The notes under the pieces are model-generated. The model saw nothing but the letters and a program-made list of their open reading frames with translations, had not been told where the DNA came from and made no database searches. DNA of 64,000 nt, taken from assembly GCA_013112685.1 (NCBI GenBank), contig JABFGC010000002.1, positions 2,676,902 to 2,740,901 on the forward strand. The letters are read 5' to 3'. Shown one piece after another: positions 19,278 through 27,404 of this stretch. How positions within the stretch are numbered: the first letter of the stretch is position 1; every line of letters starts with the position of its first letter. Origin of the DNA: Chloroflexota bacterium. Its GTDB lineage: Bacteria; Chloroflexota; Anaerolineae; Anaerolineales; Villigracilaceae. A program made the translations under genes and the position numbers.

Positions 19278-19943
19278 TTACCCCTGTGAAGCGAACAAAG
19301 CCAGGGTCTCGCCGACTTCAAAGCCGCGCGCCTGCAAACCGCTCTTCAGTTTGCGACGCGCATCGTGAAGCATCTTATAGACCGCGTTCCGGTTCATATC
19401 CAACCGCCGCACAACTTCATCCATGGGAACCTCGTTGAACACCATCATAAACAGGACGCGGCGCTGTTTATCGGTCAGATCGCGCTCGATGATTTCCTGA
19501 ATAATTTCGCGCACCTCACCCTGCATGGCGGAGCGATCGGGAGTGAAGCCGGGTGATTTATCCTGTATCAGCCATTCGGAAAGCGTACCATCTTCGGAAA
19601 AGGACAGTTGGTCGAGCGAAACACCCTTTCCGCGTTCTCGGCGGGCGGTCATCAGCGCATTGTTGATTGCAAACTTATATGCCCAAGTAGTGAATTTACT
19701 ATCGCCCCGAAAATCAGCGAGATGATCCAGGACGGCGATCAGGGCATCCTGCGCGCAATCCTCCGCTCGTTGCAGGATCTCGTCCCGATTCAATCCACCA
19801 AAATCACTTAAATTTCGGCTGAAAAAATATAGGGAGGCGCGCAATAAAAGGTCACGCAGGTCGGCGATGGCAGACTCTTGCGATGAACCGCTGGATTTGA
19901 GATCGTGCAACCATTCCTGATTGGTGCGGTTTTCAGACATCAA
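19278..19943 (-). CDS. ECF-type RNA polymerase sigma factor
   Basis: 221 residues. Sigma region 2 (LYFFSRNLSDFGGLNRDEILQRAEDCAQDAL, with DFRGDSKFTTWAYKFAIN as the -10 recognition helix) and region 4 (LTDKQRRVLFMMVFNEVPMDEVVRRLDMNRNAVYKMLHDARRKLK) are clear. Regions 1.2 and 3 are absent, as in the extracytoplasmic-function class. Paired with the zinc-finger protein downstream. It is divergent from the 4-TM protein gene at 20059; the 115-base gap probably holds both promoters. Target genes cannot be read from this window. Confidence 0.9.
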   Translation of the reverse strand: MMSENRTNQEWLHDLKSSGSSQESAIADLRDLLLRASLYFFSRNLSDFGGLNRDEILQRAEDCAQDALIAVLDHLADFRGDSKFTTWAYKFAINNALMTARRERGKGVSLDQLSFSEDGTLSEWLIQDKSPGFTPDRSAMQGEVREIIQEIIERDLTDKQRRVLFMMVFNEVPMDEVVRRLDMNRNAVYKMLHDARRKLKSGLQARGFEVGETLALFASQG

Positions 19944-20058
19944 TGAAGATTATAACAAAAATGCAGACCAACCCAACAGCAAGGGATGGTTCTCTGAACT
20001 TTACCCTGATAGATACGCTGAAGGATCAATAGATTTCTCTCTGCGGTAGAATCACCCC

Positions 20059-20475
20059 ATGCCTCCCCTCACTCGCTGGTTCATCAAAACTTCGTTCATC
20101 TACCTCGCCCTGGCGTTGGTTGTGGGCTTGCTGGTGGAAATCCAATCCACATTCAAACTAGCCGCGCTAGGCGGGCTTTTTCCGGTCTACATCCATCTTT
20201 TCGTCTTCGGCTGGATCACGCAGTTGATCTTCGGCGTGGGCTTCTGGATGTTTCCTAAATACACGAACGAAAAGCCGCGCGGGAGCGAAGCCCTCGGCTG
20301 GTGGACGTACGCTCTGCTCAACCTCGGTCTGCTTTTGCGTGCGGTTGTTGAGCCGATCCATTCGACCAACCCCACCCCGATCAGCGGCTGGACGCTCGTC
20401 GTTTCGGCAGTCATCCAATTCTTTGCGGGATTGACGTTCGTGGTCAACACCTGGGGACGAATCAAGGAGAAATAG
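20059..20475 (+). CDS. 4-TM heme-copper-oxidase-I-like protein, copy 1
   Basis: 138 residues, four predicted membrane helices. FPVYIHLFVFGWITQLIFGVGFWMFPKY is its centre: a helix with one histidine followed by a glycine-rich helix ending in WMFPK, similar to one helical pair of cytochrome oxidase subunit I or NnrS proteins. Single histidine, so a complete heme site would need a partner or homodimer. A TAGAAT -10-like sequence lies seven bases before the ATG and no Shine-Dalgarno is seen, so it may be leaderless. Directly abuts its paralogue at 20476. Confidence 0.7.
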   Translation: MPPLTRWFIKTSFIYLALALVVGLLVEIQSTFKLAALGGLFPVYIHLFVFGWITQLIFGVGFWMFPKYTNEKPRGSEALGWWTYALLNLGLLLRAVVEPIHSTNPTPISGWTLVVSAVIQFFAGLTFVVNTWGRIKEK

Positions 20476-20874
20476 ATGCCGCGCTTGAGTGTCTGGTTTG
20501 TGCGCGCTTCGCTGATCTACCTGCTGGCTGGTTTTACCTTCGGCGCGTTGATCCTCGCCGAAAAAGGGATTTCGTATTTTCCATCCGTTTGGTATCTTTT
20601 TCCCGTCCATGTGGAATTCCTGCTTATTGGCTGGATGGTGCAACTGGCGATGGGCGTCTCTTTCTGGATTCTGCCGCGCTTCATGAGCGGACCGCCGCGC
20701 GGGAACGAAACTCTGATCTGGATGGCATTTCTCCTCGTCAACGCGGGGATTCTTCTGGTCGCTATTCAAGCCTGGCTTCCCTTTGCGGCGTCGGCTGGTC
20801 GCACCTTTGAGGCGGCGGGCGTGCTGGTTTACATCCTCGGCATGTGGCGGCGCGTCAAGCCGTATGGAGTGTAG
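20476..20874 (+). CDS. 4-TM heme-copper-oxidase-I-like protein, copy 2
   Basis: 132 residues, four predicted helices, clearly homologous to the preceding protein: WFVRASLIYL, FPVHVEFLLIGWMVQLAMGVSFWILPRF and PRGNETLIWMAF match copy 1 segment by segment (PRGSEALGWWTY in copy 1). The histidine position is shifted by one helix face (YIHLF versus HVEFL). No gap separates the genes, which implies translational coupling and probably a heterodimer. Function unknown; the location within an NO-respiration region suggests a heme or quinone role, as an inference only. Confidence 0.7.
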   Translation: MPRLSVWFVRASLIYLLAGFTFGALILAEKGISYFPSVWYLFPVHVEFLLIGWMVQLAMGVSFWILPRFMSGPPRGNETLIWMAFLLVNAGILLVAIQAWLPFAASAGRTFEAAGVLVYILGMWRRVKPYGV

Positions 20875-20934
20875 CGAAGGATGTTGCATATTTTCTCCAT
20901 ACGCCGTCGCTGGAATTATGATATAAGTTGAAGC

Positions 20935-21141
20935 ATGAGAACCAACTTTATTGAACGGCGCGGAAGGATTGGACAGATGGACAGGTCTTTTGACCTGAAA
21001 TTCTGGCAGGCACAGCCCCCAAAAGCGCGATTTGATGCTGTGTGGGAAAGGATCGTTCACGCCGCCAAGGTGAAGGGACAGGATGTTCGTCAACTCCGAC
21101 TTCAGCGATCTGTTACGCATTTTCAACGACCACAACGTTAG
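20935..21141 (+). CDS. Small protein upstream of a nucleotidyltransferase
   Basis: 68 residues, basic, no membrane span. The segment DRSFDLKFWQAQPPKARFDAVWE and the end QLRLQRSVTHFQRPQR resemble small ORFs that often precede AbiEii/MNT-type nucleotidyltransferases. It overlaps the next gene by 59 bases. A TATAAG -10-like sequence lies just upstream of the start. A role as the cognate partner of the nucleotidyltransferase is inferred from position only. Confidence 0.6.
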   Translation: MRTNFIERRGRIGQMDRSFDLKFWQAQPPKARFDAVWERIVHAAKVKGQDVRQLRLQRSVTHFQRPQR

Positions 21142-21535
21142 GTACATGGTGGTTGGCGGGTATGTAGTCGTCCAGTATGCCGAGCCGCGCTTCACCAAAG
21201 ACCTCGATGTGCTCATCAGCACCGACATTGCCAATGCAGAAGCGGTGCATAACGCCTTGCGTGAGTTTGGCGCGCCACTGGCAGGGCTGACGCCAAAGGA
21301 TTTTGCGGAGGAAGGATTTTTCTTTCAAATGGGTGTGCCCCCTGTGCGGGTGGATATTTTGATGGGAATCCCTGGCGTTCAATTTGAAGAGTGCTGGAAC
21401 AGGCGCGTGAATGTTGATTTCGATGGGTTGAATGTGATCTTAAAGTCGAAAGAGGATTTGATCGCTTCCAAGCGCGCAGCAGGTCGCCCGCAGGGCCTGA
21501 TTGACGCAGATTTGCTGTCTAACGAACAATCATAG
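21083..21535 (+). CDS. AbiEii/MNT-type nucleotidyltransferase
   Basis: 150 residues. The nucleotidyltransferase fold is seen in YMVVGGYVVVQYAEPRFTKDLDVLIS: the G-G-Y helix start followed by the KDLDV metal-binding aspartate pair, then PVRVDILMG with the third acidic residue. This type occurs as toxin or antitoxin in AbiE-like and related two-gene modules. AAGGGACAGG precedes the ATG. The partner is probably the 68-residue ORF it overlaps. Substrate not known. Confidence 0.75.
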   Translation: MFVNSDFSDLLRIFNDHNVRYMVVGGYVVVQYAEPRFTKDLDVLISTDIANAEAVHNALREFGAPLAGLTPKDFAEEGFFFQMGVPPVRVDILMGIPGVQFEECWNRRVNVDFDGLNVILKSKEDLIASKRAAGRPQGLIDADLLSNEQS

Positions 21536-21591
21536 AGGGGGTTTACATGAATGCCCACACATAGCGTTAGCATGATAATAAGAGCAATCGC

Positions 21592-22282
21592 ATGAATAAC
21601 TTCACCCACATCAAGAACATCCTGGGGCGCCTCCGTCACTTTGCGGAATTGCCCCAAGAACTTCAACAGACGATTGCAGCCTCCGCAACCCATCGTCACT
21701 ACGACGCAGGGCAGGTCATCTACGTGGAGGGCGAGCCAGCCGATTTCGTTTACATTCTCGAGTCGGGCTGGGTCAAAGCCACACGCATGACCCGCGAGGG
21801 ACGCGAACAGGCGATGATGTTCCTGCGTCCCGTCGAAGTCTTTGGCGATATTGCCGTGTTCACCGGCACAACGTATCCAGGCACGGTGTCCGCGCTGGAG
21901 GATGTGGACGTGTGGGTAATCCCCGCGCAGATCGTGCTCGATCTCGTCCCCCGCCACCCCGAATTTGCGACGGCGGTCATCCGACATCTCGGCGAACGCG
22001 TGCTGCATTACATCCGCCTCGTCGAAGACCTCTCGCTGCGAAGCGTGGAGTCGCGCCTTGCCAACACGCTCCTGCGCCATGCCGAACTGCGCGACGGGCA
22101 GCTCATCGTCCCGCGCCGCGATTGGACCACCTTCGATGAAATGGCAGTCCGCCTCGGCACGGTGCGCGACGTGCTCAGCCGCGCGCTGAAAACGCTCGAA
22201 GCGGAGAACCTGTCTGCGGGTGGAGAAACAAGCCATCGTCCTGCTCGATGCGAAGGGATTGGAGGAAAGAGGGAGGGTGTAA
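21592..22282 (+). CDS. Second Crp/Fnr family regulator (one frameshift)
   Basis: About 229 residues. Cyclic-nucleotide-binding-like barrel (YDAGQVIYVEGEPADFVYILESGWVK), dimer helix, and a winged helix with WTTFDEMAVRLGTVRDVLSRALKTLE. One extra T near 22211 breaks the frame; the joined end is ENLLRVEKQAIVLLDAKGLEERGRV with a stop at 22280-22282. No FNR cysteine set. Different in sequence from the regulator at 7579. The Crp-type sites in this window could be bound by either. Followed by a palindrome and a terminator. Confidence 0.88.
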
Positions 22283-22284
22283 AT

Positions 22285-22323
22285 GTCATTGCGAGTGACG
22301 CCAAATGCGTCACTCGCAATGAC
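22285..22323. repeat. Palindromic dispersed repeat (ATTGCGAG family)
   Basis: GTCATTGCGAGTGACGC and GCGTCACTCGCAATGAC are perfect 17-base arms around a five-base loop, directly after the Crp/Fnr stop. The same CTCGCAATGAC motif occurs in the coding sequence at 26414-26453. Confidence 0.75.
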
Positions 22324-22351
22324 ATAAGATAAAAGTCGTACCCAAATTTTC

Positions 22352-22388
22352 GACCAGTCTGTACACTGCAAACAGACTGGTCTTTTTT
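22352..22388 (+). terminator. Intrinsic terminator
   Basis: GACCAGTCTGT and ACAGACTGGTC form an 11-pair stem followed by TTTTTT, ending right at the ATG of the BON gene (22389). It may therefore also control the next gene. Confidence 0.85.
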
Positions 22389-22673
22389 ATGACTCAATCC
22401 CCGCCTCTTCCCTCCGATGAGAGCCTGCGCGCCGCGATTTTGGCTTTATTCGCCGCTGACAGCGCTACCGCTTCTGCGGAGTTGCGTGTGGGCGTGCTGA
22501 ACGGCATTGCGCACCTGGCGGGAAAGGTGGATTCACTGGAAATCCGCGACACGGCGGAAGAGTTGGCAAAAAAAGTACATGGGATACGCGGCGTGGCAAA
22601 TCGCATCGAAGCGCCCGGCGCGCCGAATCCATCCCGCACCATCAATCTGGAACTTCCCGAAAGAAAGGAGTGA
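22389..22673 (+). CDS. BON domain protein
   Basis: 94 residues with one BON domain (LRAAILALFAADSATASAELRVGVLNGIAHLAGKVDS, then IRGVANRIE). No signal peptide is visible, unusual for BON proteins, most of which are periplasmic lipid-binding modules. The start lies against a T-run terminator, so a leaderless or read-through message is likely. Its stop is immediately followed by a CopD-like membrane gene (AAAGGAGTGACATG), implying an operon. Confidence 0.8.
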   Translation: MTQSPPLPSDESLRAAILALFAADSATASAELRVGVLNGIAHLAGKVDSLEIRDTAEELAKKVHGIRGVANRIEAPGAPNPSRTINLELPERKE

Positions 22674-22674
22674 C

Positions 22675-23168
22675 ATGACCGCAAAATTTATCGTCTTCGC
22701 GCTGGTCTCATTTTTCCACGACCTGTTCACCGCCGTCTGGATGGGCGGTTTGATCGTCACCGCGCTGTCCTTCATGCCGTCGGTCAAAGAGGCGCTGGGG
22801 GCGGGACCGCAGGTCAAAAAGGTGATGACCGCCTTCCAGAAGCGTCAAAGCATCTGGGTGTACGTCAGCATGGCGGGGCTGGTCCTGACCGGGTTGCTGA
22901 TGACCAACCGCAGTCCCGAGTTCGGAAGCGTTGTTCGCGTTTGGGAACGCGTATTCGGCGGCGTTGTCCATCAAGCACATCCTCGTCCTCGGTGATGATC
23001 GGCATTTCCCTATACCGCGTCCTCGTCCTCGGGCGTGCCCAAACGATGACGCCGGAAAAGGAACGGCCCAACGTCCGCCTCCTGCTGATCAATGCGGGGC
23101 TGGCAGTAACCGTGCTATTGGTCAGCGGGTTCGTTGCCGCGCTCGCCCGACCGATCACCGGCGGGTGA
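22675..23168 (+). CDS. CopD-like four-helix membrane protein (two frameshifts)
   Basis: About 164 residues with four predicted helices: FALVSFFHDLFTAVWMGGLIV, WVYVSMAGLVLTGLL, ALSIKHILVLVMIGISLYRV and LINAGLAVTVLLVSGFVAAL. The H-x-W-GG helix and the SIKH helix resemble CopD/DUF2214-type proteins that may bind copper or heme with paired histidines. Two single-base insertions (near 22935 and 22995) split the frame; their removal restores a continuous protein. Start at 22675 behind AAAGGAG. Possible role in copper or heme handling for the neighbouring oxidoreductases. Confidence 0.72.
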
Positions 23169-23248
23169 AAACAAACGGCATTATCCATTAACTTTGCACA
23201 TTGCGGCATTCGCACCGCATCACAAGATTGACATAAAAAGGAGTAAAG

Positions 23249-24073
23249 ATGAAAAACAACTACAAACTTGGAGCCGCTCTCGCGGTGATCGGCATCCTGG
23301 CAGGGATCCTCTGCCTGTATTTCATAGCCGACACCTACAACACGGTCATCCATACCCACTTTGCGGCTGGCGAATGGGAAGAGAGTAACACCGTTCGCAT
23401 CGTCTACGCTGTGCTTGGCTGGCTGGGAACCGCCGCTGGCGCGCTTTCTGCCGCCGTTTTGTGGGGTTTCCTGAACAAACAGAACTGGGCTTGGTTCTGG
23501 GGCGCGGTGGCTGCGACCATCCTGCTGCTGGCTGGATTCTTCCCCATGATCCCCGCCGCAGATAGCGGACTTCCCGTTCCCACGATGTGGGTGTTCCTGC
23601 TTGCCGCGGTGATGTGGTTCGGCATGTTGTTCATCGGCGGCGTGAGCGGGAAAATCATCACGCTCACGTTCGTTGCCGGGCTGGCGTACGTGCTGACCTT
23701 CATTGACGGCGTGGCTCCGGTCTCCAAGTTTCAGACCTCCTTCCAGTTTCCAACAGCGTTTGCCGAGAACCCCAGCACTTTCTGGAACGGCATGTATGTG
23801 ATCCTGCAACAGGTCAGTTGGTGGGGCGCGGCTGCATGGGCGCTGTTCATCTTCGGCGCGCTGAAGAAGAAATCGTGGACAATTCCCGTCGGCGTCTTCG
23901 CGGCGACGATGTCCATGCTGGCGGGCTACCCGCTTGGCCTGTATAACGCGCTGGTGGAAGTGCATCGCTTCTCCATGTTCCTGCCCGCGCCGCTGCTCAG
24001 CATGGGATTGCTCGTCTATTTGCTGCTCCCGTCCACGCGGAAGATGATCGAGGCATGGAATAGCCAGGCGTAA
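23249..24073 (+). CDS. Polytopic membrane protein, distant relative of 8373 and 10475 proteins
   Basis: 274 residues, about eight predicted helices. Function not recognised. The architecture (long first helix with an extracytoplasmic loop, then paired helices separated by a KKKSWTIPVG or NKQNWAWFWG segment) recalls the LYxGExW proteins at 8373 and 10475, but similarity is weak by eye. The start follows AAAAGGAGTAAAG. A Crp-type double operator follows 100 bases after its stop, so it is likely the end of its own unit. Confidence 0.7.
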   Translation: MKNNYKLGAALAVIGILAGILCLYFIADTYNTVIHTHFAAGEWEESNTVRIVYAVLGWLGTAAGALSAAVLWGFLNKQNWAWFWGAVAATILLLAGFFPMIPAADSGLPVPTMWVFLLAAVMWFGMLFIGGVSGKIITLTFVAGLAYVLTFIDGVAPVSKFQTSFQFPTAFAENPSTFWNGMYVILQQVSWWGAAAWALFIFGALKKKSWTIPVGVFAATMSMLAGYPLGLYNALVEVHRFSMFLPAPLLSMGLLVYLLLPSTRKMIEAWNSQA

Positions 24074-24176
24074 AGGCTCCGGGTTGGACCAGGCTTGGGA
24101 CCAGCAAGCAGGTTTGAGCGCGGGTCGAGGCGTTTGGTCGCAAGTTGTGCAGAAGGAATCGCACATACAAAAATCT

Positions 24177-24225
24177 TGTGACATAAGTCACAGTATTTTT
24201 GACAAGATTTGTGCAATAATTCACA
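24177..24225 (+). promoter_or_regulatory. Pair of Crp/Fnr-type operators
   Basis: TGTGACATAAGTCACA at 24177-24192 and TGTGCAATAATTCACA at 24210-24225 both fit TGTGA-N6-TCACA, the second with one mismatch. Their centres are 33 bases apart, three helical turns, in the gap before the 24242 gene. Confidence 0.75.
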
Positions 24226-24241
24226 ATGAAAGGAGAATGAC

Positions 24242-24841
24242 ATGATAGACATAATATTCCTTCTGCTCACCGGCTTGTTAGCCGCGTACCTGTGCTGGTA
24301 TTTCTGGCAAAGGTACAACTTGCACAAAGCGCTGCACAACCTCTACTACCTGATGGGGTTCGCAGTGCTTTTGATTTCGGGACTGCTCCTCATCTTTCTC
24401 GGTCTCGACATCCTCGCCTCGCCCTACGTGCTGACGGTTGCCAGCCTGATCCCGCTCGGCATTTCGATGGGGCTGGCTGAGGAATACTTCCCCGCATGGA
24501 AGACGTACTTCAAGTGGTTTGCGGCGATTGGTTTCCTGGCGATTGCCGTGACCAGCATCGGCGGGATGGATGCGTTGAAGAAGATTGCTGTGCCGCTCTT
24601 CCACGGCGTGGCGGGACTGGTCATCTTTCTCGGACCGTTCTTTGCCAAAGGCGCGCCCAAGGGTTTTTGGTGGGTCGGCATCGGCGGTTTGTTGATCGGG
24701 CTTGGAGGCATTGCCCTCGCCTTCATTTCCGTCGGCAAACAATTGCTGTTCTTCAGCCCCGAGTTCGTGACGTTGATCCTCACTCCCCTGCTCTTCCTGA
24801 TGACGGGCGCGTTTGCGCTGGGCTTTGCGAAGAAGGGCTAA
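24242..24841 (+). CDS. Six-helix membrane protein, paralogue of 28757-29362
   Basis: 199 residues, six or seven predicted helices. Begins IIFLLLTGLLAAYLCWYFW, the same LLLLTGLLAAY start as the protein at 28757; both continue with a GF-VLL-SGLLLIFLG helix, a LGISMGLA/LTLSLGLV helix and an IGGLLIGLGG helix. Not recognised otherwise. AAAGGAGAATGAC sets the start. First gene after the double operator and so likely first in a unit running to 29362. Confidence 0.75.
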   Translation: MIDIIFLLLTGLLAAYLCWYFWQRYNLHKALHNLYYLMGFAVLLISGLLLIFLGLDILASPYVLTVASLIPLGISMGLAEEYFPAWKTYFKWFAAIGFLAIAVTSIGGMDALKKIAVPLFHGVAGLVIFLGPFFAKGAPKGFWWVGIGGLLIGLGGIALAFISVGKQLLFFSPEFVTLILTPLLFLMTGAFALGFAKKG

Positions 24842-24843
24842 AC

Positions 24844-24898
24844 AGACGATAGACCATGGACGATAGACCATCGTCAATCGTCCGTCGTCCATGGTCGG
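24844..24898. repeat. Palindromic dispersed repeat (GACGATAGACC family)
   Basis: GACGATAGACCATGGACGATAG is answered by CGTCGTCCATGGTC in inverted orientation. A relative lies at 57440-57540. It fills the gap between two genes of the cluster. Confidence 0.65.
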
Positions 24899-24913
24899 GT
24901 TCGGAGGCAATTT

Positions 24914-26389
24914 ATGCAATTTATCAAAACACGTTTCAACTATCTGTTCGGCTCCACCAAGGGGTTGATCCTCGCGGCGATTGCCGTAATCGCCGTCGTC
25001 ACTGCGATTTGGGGCATGTTGTCCGGTCCGATGGCGGAGATGGGCGTGCGCGAGGTGGTCATCAAACTCCTCGGCATGGACATCGTGCAGTCGGAGCGCG
25101 AGGGGCGCATCGTCATCCTGTATCACTCGATTGCGATGGCGGTCGTCGCCATTGAGACGTACATGATCACGGGCTTGTTGAAAATGAAGGAATTCTTCAA
25201 GATGTCGGTGCGGGTGCTGATCACCGTCGGCTACATTTTGACGATGGTCTTCGGCATGGGCTTCGCCTATTTCGGTCACAACTGGGCGTTCCACGGACTG
25301 TACATCACAGGTCTCTCGCTCATCTTCTTTGCGGGGGTATTGTTGTGCGTTGCGCTCTGGCCCTGGAATAAAGAGTATTACGTCACCGACAAGGATTACG
25401 CCCACACCAAAAGCGGAGTGGACCTCGAACGCACCGCGTTCTTCGCCACCGCTGTGACCACGGTCATCTCGGCGTTGTTCGGCGCGGTGCCAGGCTCATT
25501 TTTCGGCAACGGTTTCGAGGTCTTTCTTGCCGAGAATGTCATCCGCCTCCCGGAAAAGACCACGATGGAGTATTCAGTCATCGGTCACCTGCACATCATG
25601 CTGGCGTTGATCGCCATCATGATCACGCTCATCATCGGGCGCTGGCTGAACTTCAAGGGAGCGTGGCACAAGGTCGCTATGCCGTTGATGATCCTCGGCA
25701 CCATCGTTTTGAACCTCGGCGTGTGGGGCGTGGTGACTCCGCTCGAGCCCATCGCGCACATGATCATCTACGTCGGCGCGACGCCCTCCATGCTGGCGGC
25801 GCTCTTCCTGCTCATCTGGAGTTGGAGCAGGTTCATCAAAGAGGGAACGGAGCATCTCGCCAAACCGACCTTCCTGCAAAAACTTGGCGCGATGGTCAGC
25901 GACCCGCTCAAGTTCGGTCCCACCTGGCAGATGTTGTTCATGAACTTCACCACGAGCGGAATCGGCATCTTCATGGCGATCCGACTCGATGAGATCTTCC
26001 GCATGTGGCCCGCCCGCGAGGAACGCATCGAACTGACGGGACACTGGCACGCGCTCTCCGCCATCATCGCCACCATCATCCTGATGTACTACGGCGACAT
26101 GCTCGGCTTGAAAGGCAAGGTCCGCCAAATTTATGGCTGGAGCATCATCTTTCTTTCGGATATCGCCCTCGGCGCGGTGACGGTCTTCGAGATGAAACGT
26201 CTCTTCATTACAGAAGCCGAACAACAGCCGCTGGTCAATTTGTTGATGTACATGATTGATTTCGGACTCGGCATGTTGCTGGTGCTGCTGGCAGTTGTGA
26301 TGGTCTGGAGGTTGACTGACTTGTTCAAACCAAAAGGACGTTGGACCGAGGAAGCGACTCACGAACTCTCGCAGGAGGTGGTGAAATGA
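24914..26389 (+). CDS. Twelve-helix membrane protein with two GHxH motifs, probable heme protein
   Basis: 491 residues, about twelve predicted helices. Two regions resemble one another: IGHLHIMLALIA (H225, H227) with IGRWLNFKG after it, and TGHWHALSAIIA (H377, H379) with YGDMLGLKG after it, 152 residues apart, which suggests an internal duplication. Further membrane histidines are H71, H122, H127 and H282. Spaced histidines in helices recall heme-copper oxidase subunit I, but the FeB/CuB motifs HxxxE/Y and HH are missing, so it is not a standard oxidase or NO reductase. A downstream CtaB-like gene supports a heme role. Its stop overlaps the next start (ATGA). Confidence 0.75.
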   Translation: MQFIKTRFNYLFGSTKGLILAAIAVIAVVTAIWGMLSGPMAEMGVREVVIKLLGMDIVQSEREGRIVILYHSIAMAVVAIETYMITGLLKMKEFFKMSVRVLITVGYILTMVFGMGFAYFGHNWAFHGLYITGLSLIFFAGVLLCVALWPWNKEYYVTDKDYAHTKSGVDLERTAFFATAVTTVISALFGAVPGSFFGNGFEVFLAENVIRLPEKTTMEYSVIGHLHIMLALIAIMITLIIGRWLNFKGAWHKVAMPLMILGTIVLNLGVWGVVTPLEPIAHMIIYVGATPSMLAALFLLIWSWSRFIKEGTEHLAKPTFLQKLGAMVSDPLKFGPTWQMLFMNFTTSGIGIFMAIRLDEIFRMWPAREERIELTGHWHALSAIIATIILMYYGDMLGLKGKVRQIYGWSIIFLSDIALGAVTVFEMKRLFITEAEQQPLVNLLMYMIDFGLGMLLVLLAVVMVWRLTDLFKPKGRWTEEATHELSQEVVK

Positions 26390-27315
26390 AACGAAACACG
26401 CTCCACGCAACACGAGATTGCTTCGTCGTCGCTACGTTCCTCCTCGCAATGACGCTGCTTGTCTCCTGCGCCCCCGTGGATTTGAACGCCCCGCTCCCGC
26501 CCTCCGTGACCGATCCATCCATTCTCACGGCCTGGGCGCAAGTCCCGGCGGGAGATTTCCTCTTCGGCCAGCACGAAAAGGTTGAAACCACCGACGCGTA
26601 CGAGATCATGGTCACCGACGTGACCGCGCAGCAGTACGCGGACTTCCTCAACGCGGCGCTCGCAGACGGTTACGTCAAAGCGGACGGCGAAAACGTCGTC
26701 GGCTATTACCCCGGCGATCCCTTCCACGGCATTGATCACGAGATCGAGATCAAAGCAGGCGATTGGGCGTTCATCCCGTTGGACGACCCGTCGCAGAGAG
26801 TCAAATTCGACGGGAGCCAATTCACGGTTCAGGAAGGATACGAGAACCATCCGATGACGATGGTCACCTGGTTCGGCGCGTGGGGCTACTGCGGCTACTA
26901 TGACTACCGCCTCCCCACCGAGATCGAATGGGAAAAAGCCGCGCGCGGCACGGATGGTCGTCCCTTCCCGTGGGGATGGGAAATCCAACGCAACAATGCC
27001 AACTTCTACGCGTCGCGCGACCCGTTTGAAGACATGAAAACCTTCGGTTCCCGCACCACTCCCGTCGGCTACTACAACGGGAGCACGTACGGCGATTACG
27101 TCACGCTCGACTCGAAATCGCCCTATGGACTCTACGACATGGCTGGCAACGTCTGGCAATGGATCGGCGATGTCCAGCCGCAGGAAGGTTTCAGCGACCG
27201 CTTCATGCGCGGCGGCTCGAAGGACACCTACGACATGGACCTGCGCGCCTGGGTTCGCAACTCCGCTCCGCCGATGTACTTCAGCCCCGGGGTCGGGTTC
27301 AGGTGTGTGAGATGA
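26386..27315 (+). CDS. SUMF1-fold lipoprotein, NirV-like
   Basis: 309 residues. The signal peptide ends LLVSCAPV (lipobox LVSC), then the mature part carries a formylglycine-enzyme-like fold: VPAGDFLFG, YEIMVTDVTAQQYADFLNAA, MVTWFGAWGYCGYYDYRLPTE, IEWEKAARG, LYDMAGNVWQWIGD, FMRGGS and GVGFRCVR. The copper-binding cysteine pair of true formylglycine-generating enzyme is absent. The setting, coupled by ATGA to a membrane redox protein, resembles nirV beside nitrite reductase genes. Much of the signal peptide (26414-26453) is encoded by a dispersed repeat. The role could be assembly or a surface structural subunit; neither is proven. Confidence 0.85.
   Translation: MKRNTLHATRDCFVVATFLLAMTLLVSCAPVDLNAPLPPSVTDPSILTAWAQVPAGDFLFGQHEKVETTDAYEIMVTDVTAQQYADFLNAALADGYVKADGENVVGYYPGDPFHGIDHEIEIKAGDWAFIPLDDPSQRVKFDGSQFTVQEGYENHPMTMVTWFGAWGYCGYYDYRLPTEIEWEKAARGTDGRPFPWGWEIQRNNANFYASRDPFEDMKTFGSRTTPVGYYNGSTYGDYVTLDSKSPYGLYDMAGNVWQWIGDVQPQEGFSDRFMRGGSKDTYDMDLRAWVRNSAPPMYFSPGVGFRCVR
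26414..26453. repeat. ATTGCGAG-family dispersed repeat inside a signal peptide
   Basis: GAGATTGCTTCGTCGTCGC through TCCTCGCAATGAC is the common bacterial interspersed GAGATTGCTTCG...CGCAATGAC repeat. Here it encodes residues 10-23 of the lipoprotein signal. Confidence 0.75.
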
Positions 27316-27323
27316 GTAAACGA

Positions 27324-27389
27324 GTAGACAGGTACACAAGTACACAGGTATACTTTCTTGTGTACCTGTTTACATGTATACCTGTCTAC
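27324..27389. repeat. Palindromic dispersed repeat (GTAGACAGGTA family)
   Basis: GTAGACAGGTA and TACCTGTCTAC are the ends of a 66-base imperfect palindrome with internal GTACACAAG/CTTGTGTAC pairing. A copy of one arm lies in lysA at 6717. Confidence 0.8.
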
Positions 27390-27404
27390 CTTTAGGAGTA
27401 ATCC

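Noticed and set aside
20167..21234. Long minus-strand ORF of 355 codons
   Set aside because: Antisense shadow of the paired 4-TM genes with Arg/His/Pro-rich non-protein composition.
24914..26389. Standard heme-copper oxidase subunit I or a known NOR class
   Set aside because: No HPEVY/HxxxE helix and no HH pair; only two GHxH helices and isolated histidines.
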